NCBI GenBank assembly: GCA_018883975.1
Contig: JAHLFD010000042.1
Span: 1-20,391, forward strand
Length of the DNA: 20,391 bases
Direction: 5' to 3'
From: Zhenhengia stercoravium
GTDB lineage: Bacteria; Bacillota; Clostridia; Lachnospirales; Cellulosilyticaceae
Below the pieces are notes generated by a model that searched no databases, was not told the origin of the DNA, and was given only the letters and a program-made list of their open reading frames with translations. Positions within the stretch are counted from its first letter, which is position 1; each line of letters starts with the position of its first letter. The position numbers were made by a program, and so were the translations under genes. Of the stretch, positions 6,684 to 15,319 are shown in pieces.

Positions 6684-8642
6684 TTATTTAACATCTGCAC
6701 CATGAACCATTTCACCAAGTGGTCCTACTGCTACTAAGTTCCCCTCATCATCTGATGCACAAAGTACCATACCTTCTGAAAGGATACCACGAAGTTTAAC
6801 TGGTTTAAGGTTAGTTACTACAACTACCTTTTTACCTACAAATTCTTCTGGAGCGTAGTATTTAGCAATACCTGATACGATTTGTCTTACTTCATCACCG
6901 ATTCTAACTTTAGAAACAAGTAATTTGTCTGCTTTTGGTACACGCTCACATTCGATTACTTCACCAATTTTAAGTTCAACTTTTGCAAAGTCATCAATTG
7001 TGATTTCTTCTTTAGCTGGTTTAGCAGGTTTTTCTTCTGCTTTTGGAGCTGCCGCAGCTTTTGCTGCTTCCATAGCTGCTTCAAGTTCTGCTAACTCTTT
7101 ATCCTTATCAATACGTGGGAACATATTTGTACCTTTTTTAGCATGAACAGCATTTGGCATTGTGCCCCATGTATGGATTGTATCCCAAGCTGTAAGTTCC
7201 CCGCGGCTTAAGCCAATTTGTTCCCAGATAAGCTCTGGTGTACGAGGCATAAATGGTTCAATCATAATACTTACAATACGTAATCCTTCTGCTAATGTGT
7301 AAAGTACACCTGCAAGTTTTGCTTTGTTTGCTTCATCTTTTGCAAGTACCCATGGCATTGTTTCATCAATGTATTTGTTGAATCTTCTAATCATTACCCA
7401 GATATCTTCAAGGGCATTGTTGAAGAAGAGTTTTTCCATGTTTTCTTCCATTTTTTGTGTTTGAACACGTACAACTTCTTGTACATCTGCATCAAACTCA
7501 TTGCCTTCATGTACTTCTGGAAGTACGCCGCCTTCGAAGTATTTTTCAATCATAGCAACTGTACGTGATGTAAGGTTACCAAGGTCATTAGCAAGGTCTG
7601 AGTTGATACGTGAAATAAGTGCTTCATTTGTGAAGTTACCATCTTGTCCGAATGCAATTTCACGAAGAAGGAAGTAACGGATTGCATCACTACCATAACG
7701 ACTTACAAGTGCGCTAGGGTCTACTACGTTACCTTTAGATTTACTCATTTTACCGCCATCGATTACAAGCCATCCGTGACCAAATACTTGTTTTGGAAGT
7801 GGAAGGTCAAGCGCCATAAGGATAGCTGGCCAAATGATTGTATGGAAACGGATAATCTCTTTACCTACAAGGTGTACATCTGCTGGCCAGAACTTGTTGT
7901 AAAGCTCATCATTGTCACTACCATAGCCAAGTGCTGAGATGTAGTTTGATAAAGCATCAAGCCATACATATACCACGTGATCTGTATCAAACTCTACTGG
8001 AATACCCCATTTAAATGATGTACGAGATACACAAAGATCCTCAAGACCTGGACGAAGGAAGTTATTAAGCATTTCGTTTTGTCTTGTTTGTGGTTGGATG
8101 AATTCTGGGTGATCTTCAATGTGTTTGATAATACGGTCTTGGTATTTTGAAAGCTTGAAGAAATAAGATTCTTCTTTTACTTTCTCAACTGGTCTACCAC
8201 AGTCTGGGCATTTACCATCTACAAGTTGATGCTCTGTGAAGAATGTCTCACATGGTGTACAGTACATACCTTCATATTCACTCTTATAGATATCACCTTT
8301 ATCATAAAGTGCTTTAAAGATTTTTTGTACAGTAGCTTTATGGTCTGCATCTGTTGTACGGATGAATTTATCATAGCTAATGTCCATTGTTTTCCAAAGG
8401 TCTTTGATCCAGTCTACAATGCCATCTACGAATGCTTGAGGTGTTACACCCTCTTCTGCCGCACGGCGTTCAATCTTTTGACCATGTTCATCTGTTCCTG
8501 TAAGGAACATTACATCATATCCACGAAGTCTTTTATATCTTGACATGGCATCTGCTGCCACAGTTGTATACGAATGTCCGATGTGAAGCTTATTACTTGG
8601 ATAGTAAATAGGGGTTGTAATATAAAAAGTTGGTTTGCTCAT
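6684..8642 (-). CDS. metG: Methionyl-tRNA synthetase
   Basis: This class I aminoacyl-tRNA synthetase charges tRNA-Met, including initiator tRNA. The 652 residues comprise the catalytic core with HIGH at 20-23 and KMSKS at 298-302. A connective zinc knuckle holds C128-x-x-C131 and C145-x-x-C148. An anticodon-binding helical domain is followed by an Ala/Pro/Lys-rich linker (about 528-548). The C-terminal EMAP/Trbp111-like tRNA-binding domain (to 652) mediates dimerisation in bacterial homologues. An AAAGGAGG ribosome binding site precedes the ATG. The leader is short with a plain promoter and no T-box, unlike the methionine importer locus 1.2 kb away, so the two responses to methionine limitation appear to be controlled separately. 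Confidence 0.98.
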   Translation of the reverse strand: MSKPTFYITTPIYYPSNKLHIGHSYTTVAADAMSRYKRLRGYDVMFLTGTDEHGQKIERRAAEEGVTPQAFVDGIVDWIKDLWKTMDISYDKFIRTTDADHKATVQKIFKALYDKGDIYKSEYEGMYCTPCETFFTEHQLVDGKCPDCGRPVEKVKEESYFFKLSKYQDRIIKHIEDHPEFIQPQTRQNEMLNNFLRPGLEDLCVSRTSFKWGIPVEFDTDHVVYVWLDALSNYISALGYGSDNDELYNKFWPADVHLVGKEIIRFHTIIWPAILMALDLPLPKQVFGHGWLVIDGGKMSKSKGNVVDPSALVSRYGSDAIRYFLLREIAFGQDGNFTNEALISRINSDLANDLGNLTSRTVAMIEKYFEGGVLPEVHEGNEFDADVQEVVRVQTQKMEENMEKLFFNNALEDIWVMIRRFNKYIDETMPWVLAKDEANKAKLAGVLYTLAEGLRIVSIMIEPFMPRTPELIWEQIGLSRGELTAWDTIHTWGTMPNAVHAKKGTNMFPRIDKDKELAELEAAMEAAKAAAAPKAEEKPAKPAKEEITIDDFAKVELKIGEVIECERVPKADKLLVSKVRIGDEVRQIVSGIAKYYAPEEFVGKKVVVVTNLKPVKLRGILSEGMVLCASDDEGNLVAVGPLGEMVHGADVK

Positions 8643-8686
8643 TACTTACCCGCCTCCTTTGTTTTGTTTTCATTATCTCTTATAGT

Positions 8687-8715
8687 ATTATAGATACAAT
8701 TGTACCTGTTTACAA
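8687..8715 (-). promoter_or_regulatory. Sigma-A-type promoter of metG
   Basis: On the minus strand TTGTAA (8710-8715), a 17-bp spacer and a consensus TATAAT (8687-8692) lie about 45 bases ahead of the metG ATG. The short leader leaves no room for a riboswitch. Confidence 0.65.
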
Positions 8716-8784
8716 CACCACTACAGAAAATATTACCTACATTTACTATAGTGTGACTAAATTTTTCATGTTTCATACTTCTAA

Positions 8785-9354
8785 CTATAAATTATAGATT
8801 TTCATTTTTTCTAGAAACTTCTTATAAAGAATAAGCATGTCTGGCTCATTGTCTACATACTTATCTAATTCCTCTATAGCAATCCATTTAACACCACTGT
8901 TTTCATCTGGCTTGACTCTAAGTGATTCCTGTTCATCTACCTCTACAAGGTATGCAATAGATAAATGTAAATGAGCTGATACATATACACCTTTTTTAAT
9001 ATGTGCTGGTACAGGTAATACATCTAAAGAAAGTATCCCTTCTGATAGAACTTTTACCTCTTGAACGCCAGTCTCTTCCTTAGCTTCTCTAATGGCTACA
9101 CCTAAAAAATCTGTTTCTCCATCTGTATGACCACCAGTCCATGACCATGCATTGTAAATATTATGATGAATCATTAATACTTTGTCTCTTGTTTTATTAA
9201 CAATAAACCCTGAACTTGAAAAATGTGCTACTGGATTTTCTCTTGTAAGCAAATTATCATAAGCATCCATACAAGTTAAAATTAAAGCTTTATCTTTTTC
9301 TTCTTGTTCATTATAAGGCTTGTACTGTCTTATTTCTTGCATCCACTTTTCCAT
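8785..9354 (-). CDS. Nudix hydrolase family protein
   Basis: This is a Nudix-fold protein of about 189 residues (PF00293), cytoplasmic, expected to hydrolyse a nucleoside diphosphate linked to another group. The Nudix box reads GGHTDGET...REAKEETG: the catalytic REAKEE-G core is intact, but a Thr stands where the first Glu of G-x5-E is expected. The C-terminal part resembles hydrolases that use a VKWIAIEEL strand after the box. I place the start at the ATG 9352-9354, because TTAGGAG lies 7 bases ahead of it and a likely -10 element sits only 31 bases upstream; a longer frame from 9405 would begin upstream of the transcript. It appears to be a single gene. The substrate cannot be read from the sequence. 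Confidence 0.85.
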   Translation of the reverse strand: MEKWMQEIRQYKPYNEQEEKDKALILTCMDAYDNLLTRENPVAHFSSSGFIVNKTRDKVLMIHHNIYNAWSWTGGHTDGETDFLGVAIREAKEETGVQEVKVLSEGILSLDVLPVPAHIKKGVYVSAHLHLSIAYLVEVDEQESLRVKPDENSGVKWIAIEELDKYVDNEPDMLILYKKFLEKMKIYNL

Positions 9355-9384
9355 ATTTTCACTCCTAAGTGCCATTTTCTTTTT

Positions 9385-9393
9385 ATTGTACCA
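9385..9393 (-). promoter_or_regulatory. Extended -10 element of the Nudix gene
   Basis: On the minus strand TGGTACAAT is an extended -10 sequence, with transcription expected to start near 9378. It supports the downstream ATG at 9354 as the true start. Confidence 0.4.
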
Positions 9394-9512
9394 CAGCTTC
9401 TTCACACCTATAAAATGTTTTTCTTATAGGTAAAACAGAATATTTTTATACTATAATTTAGTTTATTTTATAGTTATTATTCACAATTCTTCTATCATTT
9501 TCAAAAAATATG

Positions 9513-9542
9513 TTGCAATTGGTTTTTGTCTTGTGCTAAACT
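9513..9542 (+). promoter_or_regulatory. Promoter of the methionine T-box operon
   Basis: TTGCAA (9513-9518), an 18-bp spacer and TAAACT (9537-9542), with TG placed one base upstream of the -10 hexamer, would start transcription near 9549. That is just before the first T-box stem. Confidence 0.5.
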
Positions 9543-9564
9543 TCACATTAATCAAATGAACGTA

Positions 9565-9861
9565 CAAACGCCTTGAAAAGGAGAGTAAGTTTAGGACGTC
9601 TCTTACCAGAGAGCTTCGGTAGCTGAGAAGAAGCAGAGAATAATAGACTGAATATGGCCTTGGAGTGGTGCACCGACTGCCCTTATAGGGTTTAGGCTGC
9701 AACAGGATTCGCCTGTTATAGCGATAGAGTATACTCATCTTACTTAGATGCCGTACTTGAAGAGGTCTATTTCGTGAGAAATAGATGAATTAGAGTGGTA
9801 CCACGGTGTATATATACCCCGTCTCTATAGCATTAAAAAAGCTATAGAGACGGGGTTTTTT
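9565..9861 (+). promoter_or_regulatory. T-box riboswitch, methionine-type, with terminator
   Basis: This tRNA-sensing leader is expected to read through when tRNA-Met is uncharged. The Stem I base pairs CGCC with GGUG and AAGG with CCUU around a k-turn-like GA element. The specifier loop has the loop-E pair AGUA (9583-9586) and GAA (9650-9652), followed by U and AUG at 9654-9656, which I read as the Met specifier. The distal stem (GUCU with AGAC) carries an AG-bulge and apical loop. The T-box motif AGAGTGGTACCACGG is at 9792-9806. The antiterminator pairs AGAG with CUCU and ACGG with CCGU around the canonical 7-base bulge UGGUACC; its fourth base U fits A73 of tRNA-Met. The competing terminator pairs 9817-9831 with 9841-9855 (15 bp), then six T. 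No protein gene lies in this 540-base gap; the reverse-strand frame here is a shadow. Confidence 0.93.
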
Positions 9862-9898
9862 GATTGCCTTAAGAGAAACTTATAGGGAGGTCTAGAAA

Positions 9899-10930
9899 AT
9901 GATTGAAATTAAAAACGTTAGTAAAACATTCAAAAGCAAAGAAGCTTATGTAGATGCATTAAAAGATGTAACACTTACAATAGATAAAGGTGATATCTTC
10001 GGTATTATCGGTTATAGCGGTGCTGGTAAGAGTACACTGCTCCGCTGCATTAATGGACTTGAAGTGCCAACTTCTGGTGAAGTACTTCTCCTTGGTCAGG
10101 ACATTACACAACTTAAAGAAAAAGAACTTCGCCATATACGTAAAAATATCGGCATGATTTTTCAACACTTTAACTTAATGCATAGTAAAACAGTTTTTGA
10201 AAACATTGCGTATCCACTTAAAAGTCAAAAGCTTAGTAAATCAACTATAGCCGATAGAGTTAAAGACCTCCTTAGACTTGTAGACCTAGAAGATAAAGTA
10301 AATAGCTATCCTTCACAACTAAGTGGTGGTCAAAAGCAAAGAGTAGCTATCGCCCGTGCCTTAGCTACTAACCCAGAAATTCTACTGTGTGATGAGGCTA
10401 CTTCTGCACTCGACCCACAGACTACACAGTCTATCCTAGCTCTACTTAAAAAAATCAATAAAGAGTTAGGTATTACTATTGTACTTATTACACACCAGAT
10501 GGAAGTGATTAAAGAAATCTGTAACAAAATTGCCGTTATGGAACATGGCCATGTTCTGGAAGTTGGCCAGCTTATTGATGTGTATACCCAACCACAAAGT
10601 CAAATCACTCAAGATTTTCTGGCAAAAGATATGCACTTTGAACGTTTAAGCCTGCCTCATGAAGGTGAAATAGCTAAGATGCTTCACTTAAAATATATAG
10701 GCGGTTCTACAGGTTCACCTTTAATCTCTGCTTTATCTCAACACTTTAAAGTAACTGCTAACATTACCTTCGGTAATATTGAGAAACTGCAAGATATCTT
10801 AGTTGGGAACCTCGTTATTGATTTACATGGTAGTGAAGAAGAAGTAGAAAAAGCGCTTGATTATATTAGACAACATATTGAAGTGGAGGTTATAGATGAT
10901 GAACGCATTATTACAAGAACTAGTGCCTAA
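9899..10930 (+). CDS. metN: Methionine ABC transporter ATP-binding protein
   Basis: This is the ATPase of the MetNIQ methionine importer. The nucleotide-binding domain shows Walker A GYSGAGKST at 38-46, the Q-loop in IFQHFN, the signature LSGGQ at 141-145, Walker B ILLCDE at 161-166 and the switch His at 199. Residues from about 265 to 340 form the C-terminal NIL (ACT-like) domain, which in MetN binds methionine and inhibits transport when intracellular methionine is high. The 343-residue length is typical. The ribosome binding site is AGGGAGG. It is the first gene after the T-box and its 3' end overlaps metI by 35 bases. Confidence 0.95.
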   Translation: MIEIKNVSKTFKSKEAYVDALKDVTLTIDKGDIFGIIGYSGAGKSTLLRCINGLEVPTSGEVLLLGQDITQLKEKELRHIRKNIGMIFQHFNLMHSKTVFENIAYPLKSQKLSKSTIADRVKDLLRLVDLEDKVNSYPSQLSGGQKQRVAIARALATNPEILLCDEATSALDPQTTQSILALLKKINKELGITIVLITHQMEVIKEICNKIAVMEHGHVLEVGQLIDVYTQPQSQITQDFLAKDMHFERLSLPHEGEIAKMLHLKYIGGSTGSPLISALSQHFKVTANITFGNIEKLQDILVGNLVIDLHGSEEEVEKALDYIRQHIEVEVIDDERIITRTSA

Positions 10931-11579
10931 TGTTATAGAGTATTTCCCGGAAATGATTAAAGCCCTCAATGAAACTTTTGTTACTGTTGGTATCTCCGGT
11001 CTTATCGCTTCTCTTATGGGTATTCCTTTAGGACTTATCCTTCTCATTACAAGTCCTAAGCATATTTTGGAAAACAAAGTAGTATACAGCATACTTTCTA
11101 AAGTGATTAATGTCTTTAGATCCATTCCTTTTGTTATTTTGATTGCTGCTATCGTACCTTTTACACGCTTTGTAGTCGGCACAACTATCGGTGTTAAAGG
11201 CGCACTTGTTCCTCTTATTGTAGGGGTTACACCTTTTATTGCAAGACAGGTTGAAGTAGCACTTCAAAAAGTAGATAAAGGTGTACTTGAAGCTGCAAAA
11301 GCTATGGGGAGTAGTCCTTTAGAGATTATCTTTAAAGTTATTATTCCTGAAGGCCTTCCCAACATCGTGCATGCTGTAACTATTTCACTTATCAGTCTTA
11401 TTGGCTTCTCTGCAATGGCTGGTAGCGTTGGTGGTGGCGGTCTTGGAAACTTCGCTATCCAATATGGTTATCAATACTTCAAAACAGACATTATGGTTGT
11501 GACTGTTATCCTCTTACTTATTATCGTTACCCTTGTGCAAAGCATTGGAGATTACATCGCAAGGAAGCTTACACATTAA
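10896..11579 (+). CDS. metI: Methionine ABC transporter permease
   Basis: This is the membrane subunit of MetNIQ, 227 residues with about five membrane helices and the cytoplasmic EAA coupling motif (E132-AAKAM-G138, then PLEIIFKVIIPE) that docks on MetN. The start overlaps the end of metN: a GTGGAGG ribosome binding site inside metN serves the paired ATG codons at 10896, which implies translational coupling. The stop codon lies at the beginning of a short TAAAT tandem repeat ahead of metQ. Confidence 0.95.
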   Translation: MMNALLQELVPNVIEYFPEMIKALNETFVTVGISGLIASLMGIPLGLILLITSPKHILENKVVYSILSKVINVFRSIPFVILIAAIVPFTRFVVGTTIGVKGALVPLIVGVTPFIARQVEVALQKVDKGVLEAAKAMGSSPLEIIFKVIIPEGLPNIVHAVTISLISLIGFSAMAGSVGGGGLGNFAIQYGYQYFKTDIMVVTVILLLIIVTLVQSIGDYIARKLTH

Positions 11580-11596
11580 ATTAAATTAAATTAAAT
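11577..11596 (+). repeat. Four tandem TAAAT units between metI and metQ
   Basis: Four perfect copies of the five-base unit TAAAT include the metI stop codon in the first copy. The repeat lengthens the AT-rich spacer ahead of the metQ ribosome binding site. Copy number could slip, but would only alter spacing. Confidence 0.8.
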
Positions 11597-11629
11597 TAGA
11601 TTATTTATAGATTGAAAGGATGATGAACA

Positions 11630-12454
11630 ATGAAATTTAAAAAATTAGCTCTTTTAACTTTAAGCCTTGTGGCTGCAACTTCTATTTTTACAGGATGTGG
11701 TGCTAGTGAAGATGTCTCTTCAGATACTACCAAAATCAAACTTGGTGTAAATGGTACAGACTTTAGAATCTGGGATTATGTCCAAGAAGAACTTGCTAAA
11801 GAAAACATTGAACTCGAAGTGATTAGCTTCGCTGATTACATTCAGCCAAATATGGCTTTAGACCAAGGTGAAATTAACATTAACTCTTTCCAAACTAACA
11901 TCTACTTTGAGCAGTTCAAAGAAGAACATAAATTAGATCTTACAGCATTCGGCAACACTGTATTTGCACCAATGGGCATTTACTCTGACAAACTTGAAAA
12001 TGCAACTGACATTGCAGAAGGTGGACTTGTAGCTATTCCAAACGACCTTACAAACGGTGGCCGTGCACTTCTTCTCCTAGAAGAAGCTGGTCTTATTGAA
12101 GTAGATGATGCAGCTGGTCTCATCCCTACATTAAAAGATGTAACAGACAATCCAAAGAACCTTAAAATTCAAGATATGGCTGCTAACCAAATTCCACGTT
12201 CACTTCCAGATTTAGATTTAGCGCTCATCAACAATGGGGTAGCTGTTGACGCTGGATTTAAACCACTTGAAGACTCTATTTATATAGAAGATCCTGAATC
12301 AGAAAACGCTTTCAACTACTATAATATCTTCGCTGTCAGAACAAGTGATAAAGATAATGCAGCACTTAAACGTTTAGTAGAGATTTACCAAACAGATGAA
12401 GTGAAAGCACTTATTGATGAAGTTTATGATGGAGCAATGCTTCCAGTATTTTAA
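11630..12454 (+). CDS. metQ: Methionine-binding lipoprotein of the ABC importer (NlpA/MetQ family)
   Basis: This is the extracellular substrate-binding protein of MetNIQ, 274 residues. It opens with a lipoprotein signal peptide: positive MKFKK, a hydrophobic core and the lipobox ending FTGC with C23, to be lipidated and anchored in the outer face of the membrane. The mature part is an NlpA-type (PF03180) periplasmic-binding fold; typical segments such as the fully conserved Phe-Arg-Ile stretch near the start (TDFRIWDYV) and VAIPND are visible. The GAAAGGATG region supplies the ribosome binding site. Third gene of the T-box operon; family members bind L-methionine, sometimes D-methionine. Confidence 0.94.
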   Translation: MKFKKLALLTLSLVAATSIFTGCGASEDVSSDTTKIKLGVNGTDFRIWDYVQEELAKENIELEVISFADYIQPNMALDQGEININSFQTNIYFEQFKEEHKLDLTAFGNTVFAPMGIYSDKLENATDIAEGGLVAIPNDLTNGGRALLLLEEAGLIEVDDAAGLIPTLKDVTDNPKNLKIQDMAANQIPRSLPDLDLALINNGVAVDAGFKPLEDSIYIEDPESENAFNYYNIFAVRTSDKDNAALKRLVEIYQTDEVKALIDEVYDGAMLPVF

Positions 12455-12591
12455 GTCCTTATGCACTAGGATTTAAAATACTCGGAAACAAAAGATACTC
12501 GTATGGGGATACAGAGTGTGTATATAGCTCATTAGGGAATGATTTGTCTTTATAAATGTAAATAAATAAACTACTTACGGAGGTAACGAAA

Positions 12592-13758
12592 ATGATTGCT
12601 AGGGAAATAATTTTAGATACAGTTGCTGCAATTAATGAGCGTTTAGTAGAGATTAGCCATGCTATTCATGCTAAACCTGAAATAAGTAATGAAGAAGAGT
12701 TTGCGTGTGAAATACTCTCTAAAGAGTTACAATCACATGGGTTTGATGTAATAACAGATATTGCTGGTCATAGAACGGGATTTATTGCTACCAAATCTAG
12801 TAGTAAAGCGGGGGCTACTATTGGATTTTTAGCCGAATATGATGCACTCCCTGGTCTTGGGCACGCATGTGGTCATAACATTATTGGTGTAACAAGCATT
12901 GGGGCCGCTATTGCACTAAGTAAAGTTATTGATGATATTGGAGGTACTATTAAAGTATTTGGCACACCTGCTGAAGAAGGTGGCGTAAATGGAAGTGCTA
13001 AAGCAAGCTATGTAAAAGCTGGCTTATTTGAAGGAACAGATGTAGCTATGATGATCCATCCAGGTTCTCACAATCAAAAAACACCATCTTCTCTTGCTAT
13101 TGCACCTATGGACTTTGAATTCTTTGGTAAGCCTGCCCATGCGGCTAGCTGTCCTGAAGATGGTATTAATGCTTTAGACGCTTTACTGCTCTTTTACAAT
13201 GGTATTGCTGCTTTAAGACAACAACTTACATCTGATGTACGTATTCATGGGGTTATTTTAGATGGCGGTCAAGCAGCTAATATTATCCCCGACTACACTA
13301 GAGCACGTTTTTACATTAGAGCTGCTACAAGTGAAGGCTTACAAGAAGTTATTAGAAAGGTTAAAAATATTGCAGAAGGTAGCGCACTTTCTACAGGCTG
13401 CACTACTAAGTACACCCATATCCAACACGTATTAGATAACCTTTCTCCAAATGCTATATTAGATGATATTTTTGCAACTACGCTTGAAGAATTAGGTGAA
13501 ACAGTTTCTACTGTAGACCGCGCAATGGGCTCTACAGATGCGGGCAATGTTAGCCATACTATACCAACTATTCACCCTACTCTCAGTATTTCAGATACGC
13601 CAATTCCTGCTCATACATTAGAATTCGCATCAGCTTGTATCTCACCTAAAGCAGATGCTTCTATCAGCCTTGGGGCTAAAACACTTGCTTTAACAGGACT
13701 TAAAGTATTAACTGATAGTGCACTACTTGAAAATATTAAACGTACCTTTACTGCTTAA
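12592..13758 (+). CDS. M20 family amidohydrolase / metallopeptidase
   Basis: This 388-residue enzyme belongs to the M20 zinc-peptidase superfamily, in the amidohydrolase branch (AbgB- or YxeP-like). Metal and catalytic residues are readable: the D84-to-H95 block AEYDALPGLGHACGHN with H91, C93 and H95, E128-E129 in TPAEEGG, H156 in MIHPGSH and H341 in PIPAHTLEFA. The dimerisation domain lies between (about 170-285). It follows metQ by 137 bases with its own GGAGG ribosome binding site and no terminator between them, so it is probably the last gene of the T-box operon. Streptococci also keep an M20 gene among their metQ-metN-metI genes, so the link is not chance. Release of methionine from an N-acyl or peptide form is an inference; the substrate is not visible. 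Confidence 0.88.
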   Translation: MIAREIILDTVAAINERLVEISHAIHAKPEISNEEEFACEILSKELQSHGFDVITDIAGHRTGFIATKSSSKAGATIGFLAEYDALPGLGHACGHNIIGVTSIGAAIALSKVIDDIGGTIKVFGTPAEEGGVNGSAKASYVKAGLFEGTDVAMMIHPGSHNQKTPSSLAIAPMDFEFFGKPAHAASCPEDGINALDALLLFYNGIAALRQQLTSDVRIHGVILDGGQAANIIPDYTRARFYIRAATSEGLQEVIRKVKNIAEGSALSTGCTTKYTHIQHVLDNLSPNAILDDIFATTLEELGETVSTVDRAMGSTDAGNVSHTIPTIHPTLSISDTPIPAHTLEFASACISPKADASISLGAKTLALTGLKVLTDSALLENIKRTFTA

Positions 13759-13776
13759 TAATCTTCTTTAATATAG

Positions 13777-13823
13777 AAAAAACACCTTAAAGTGGGCTTC
13801 AAACCTACTTTAAGGTGTTTTTT
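13777..13823. terminator. Strong bidirectional terminator after the methionine operon
   Basis: AAAACACCTTAAAGT pairs with ACTTTAAGGTGTTTT, with a short extension and a 7-base loop, flanked by A and T runs. It closes the T-box operon and, on the other strand, the APC permease gene that ends at 13830. Confidence 0.9.
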
Positions 13824-13829
13824 AATGCT

Positions 13830-15173
13830 TTATTTTATAGAATGCTCTGCTTCACTTTGTAACTTCTTATAAACATAGAAAGGAATTCCTACTAACATAA
13901 GAATAAATACCCACATAGCACTTTCTGAACCTGCACCATAGATAATGTAAATTGCATAACCAAAAGCAATTAATGAAAGGAACCCATGCTTAAGGAAACT
14001 TAATAAGGTTAATTTGTGTTCCTTTCTAAATGTAAGTATGATCTCTGCACATGCTGTTAAAGCATAAGCTGGAATAAAGGATAATGTTGCTAAGTTAATC
14101 ATAAAGTCAAAGGCTTCTGTTAGGTTAGATACATAGTTTAAAAGTAATAATACATTTGTACATAAACTTGTGATAACTAATGCTACAACTGGTGTATTGT
14201 ATTTTGGATGTACTTTTGCAAAGAATTTAGGGAAGAGCCCATCTTCACCTGCTGCATAAGCAAGTCTTGCAGTTGTAAGTACCCATCCACTTAATGCACC
14301 TGCAGCTGAAATAACAATACCACCAGAGATAAAGTAACCACCCCATGTAGCACCTGTTACATAATTCATGATATCCGCTAGAGGAGCTTGTGTAGTTGCT
14401 AATATATTCTGTGGCATACTTCCCATTGCAAGAACAGATAAGAAAATATAAATGAGTACAGCTACACCAGTTCCAATAACTGTACTTCTTTTAATATTTT
14501 TCTCTGGATTTTTAATTTCTCCCCCTGATATAGTCGCACTTTCAAGTCCTACAAATGACCATAGTGTAATAGCAATAGCCGCTGGAAGTGCCCCTAAGCT
14601 GTTTGCCTCTGGTGATACAGAAGTTGTAAGGTTTGCTGCATCAAATCCAATACATGCAATAATCATAAAAACTAAAATAACACCTATTTTAATTACTGTT
14701 GTAACAATGCTTACATAGCCTGCATTTTTTACGCCTCTATAATTAATATAAGTAAATATCCATAATAATAAGGAAGAAACAGCAAAAGCTAAAATGCCAT
14801 TTGTTCCTAGTGATGGGAAGAAAGTTGTAAGATAGCGTATAACCGCTGTAATAATAGCTGCATTTCCGATCCATGAACCTAACCAGAATGTCCATGATAC
14901 AAGGAATGCCATAAACTCTCCGAAAGCTTTATGTGTATAAACAATAGGCCCCCCTGTTGCAGGATATTTTGTCCCAAGGTTAGCAAAAGATAGGGCTAAT
15001 AAAATAGATCCTATACCTGTGATCACCCATGCCAAGACAGTGATCATTGGATTTGCCACTTGAGCGAGACTCTGCGGTGATGTGAAAATTCCTGAACCAA
15101 TCATGTTTCCTACAACAATAGACGTTGCAGCAGCAAGACCTAGTTCACGCTTTAAATGTGTTTTGTTTTCCAT
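13830..15173 (-). CDS. APC superfamily amino acid permease
   Basis: This is a 447-residue membrane transporter with about 12 hydrophobic segments, of the APC superfamily (amino acid/polyamine permeases, LAT-like branch). The N-terminal signature VVGNMIGSGIFTSP (about 21-34) is the unwound TM1 substrate-binding motif GSGIF. Later segments include TGGPIVYTHKAFGEF and a conserved Glu in FVGLESATISGGEIKNPEKN, both family hallmarks. The start ATG is preceded by TAAGGAG. It is a single gene, divergent from the PH-domain gene and convergent with the methionine operon. The substrate cannot be told from sequence; serine/threonine, basic amino acids or exchange modes all occur in this branch. Confidence 0.9.
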   Translation of the reverse strand: MENKTHLKRELGLAAATSIVVGNMIGSGIFTSPQSLAQVANPMITVLAWVITGIGSILLALSFANLGTKYPATGGPIVYTHKAFGEFMAFLVSWTFWLGSWIGNAAIITAVIRYLTTFFPSLGTNGILAFAVSSLLLWIFTYINYRGVKNAGYVSIVTTVIKIGVILVFMIIACIGFDAANLTTSVSPEANSLGALPAAIAITLWSFVGLESATISGGEIKNPEKNIKRSTVIGTGVAVLIYIFLSVLAMGSMPQNILATTQAPLADIMNYVTGATWGGYFISGGIVISAAGALSGWVLTTARLAYAAGEDGLFPKFFAKVHPKYNTPVVALVITSLCTNVLLLLNYVSNLTEAFDFMINLATLSFIPAYALTACAEIILTFRKEHKLTLLSFLKHGFLSLIAFGYAIYIIYGAGSESAMWVFILMLVGIPFYVYKKLQSEAEHSIK

Positions 15174-15252
15174 GATGTCTCCTTAAGTTGTCAAAATAAA
15201 CTTTTATCCCTATTATGTGTAAATCCTTGCATTATATAAGTTGCTAAGTGCA

Positions 15253-15281
15253 TAGACTAGTTCTAAAAATTAGATTATACT
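15253..15281 (+). promoter_or_regulatory. Promoter of the PH-domain gene
   Basis: TAGACT (15253-15258), a 17-bp spacer and TATACT (15276-15281) lie about 38 bases ahead of the ATG. A TATAAT-like element for the opposite permease gene lies in the same gap, without a convincing -35. Confidence 0.5.
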
Positions 15282-15319
15282 TTTCATAAAGTTTATCTAA
15301 AATTTAGGAGGTTATACAC

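Noticed and set aside
8226..8543. Plus-strand open frames inside metG
   Set aside because: They are shadows of a highly conserved gene on the other strand, rich in Cys and without start signals.
9481..9738. Minus-strand open frame of 85 codons in the T-box leader
   Set aside because: The sequence is explained in detail by the T-box structure on the plus strand; the frame lacks a ribosome binding site and its Arg/Tyr/Ser-rich translation is not protein-like.
11577..11596. TAAAT repeats as a phase-variation switch
   Set aside because: A five-base unit in a non-coding spacer downstream of a stop codon would only change spacing to metQ; there is no promoter or frame for it to switch.
12455..12591. 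Terminator or separate promoter between metQ and the M20 gene
   Set aside because: Only a 4-bp stem (TCCT with AGGA) without a U run and no good -35/-10 pair is seen; the M20 gene is best left in the metNIQ operon.
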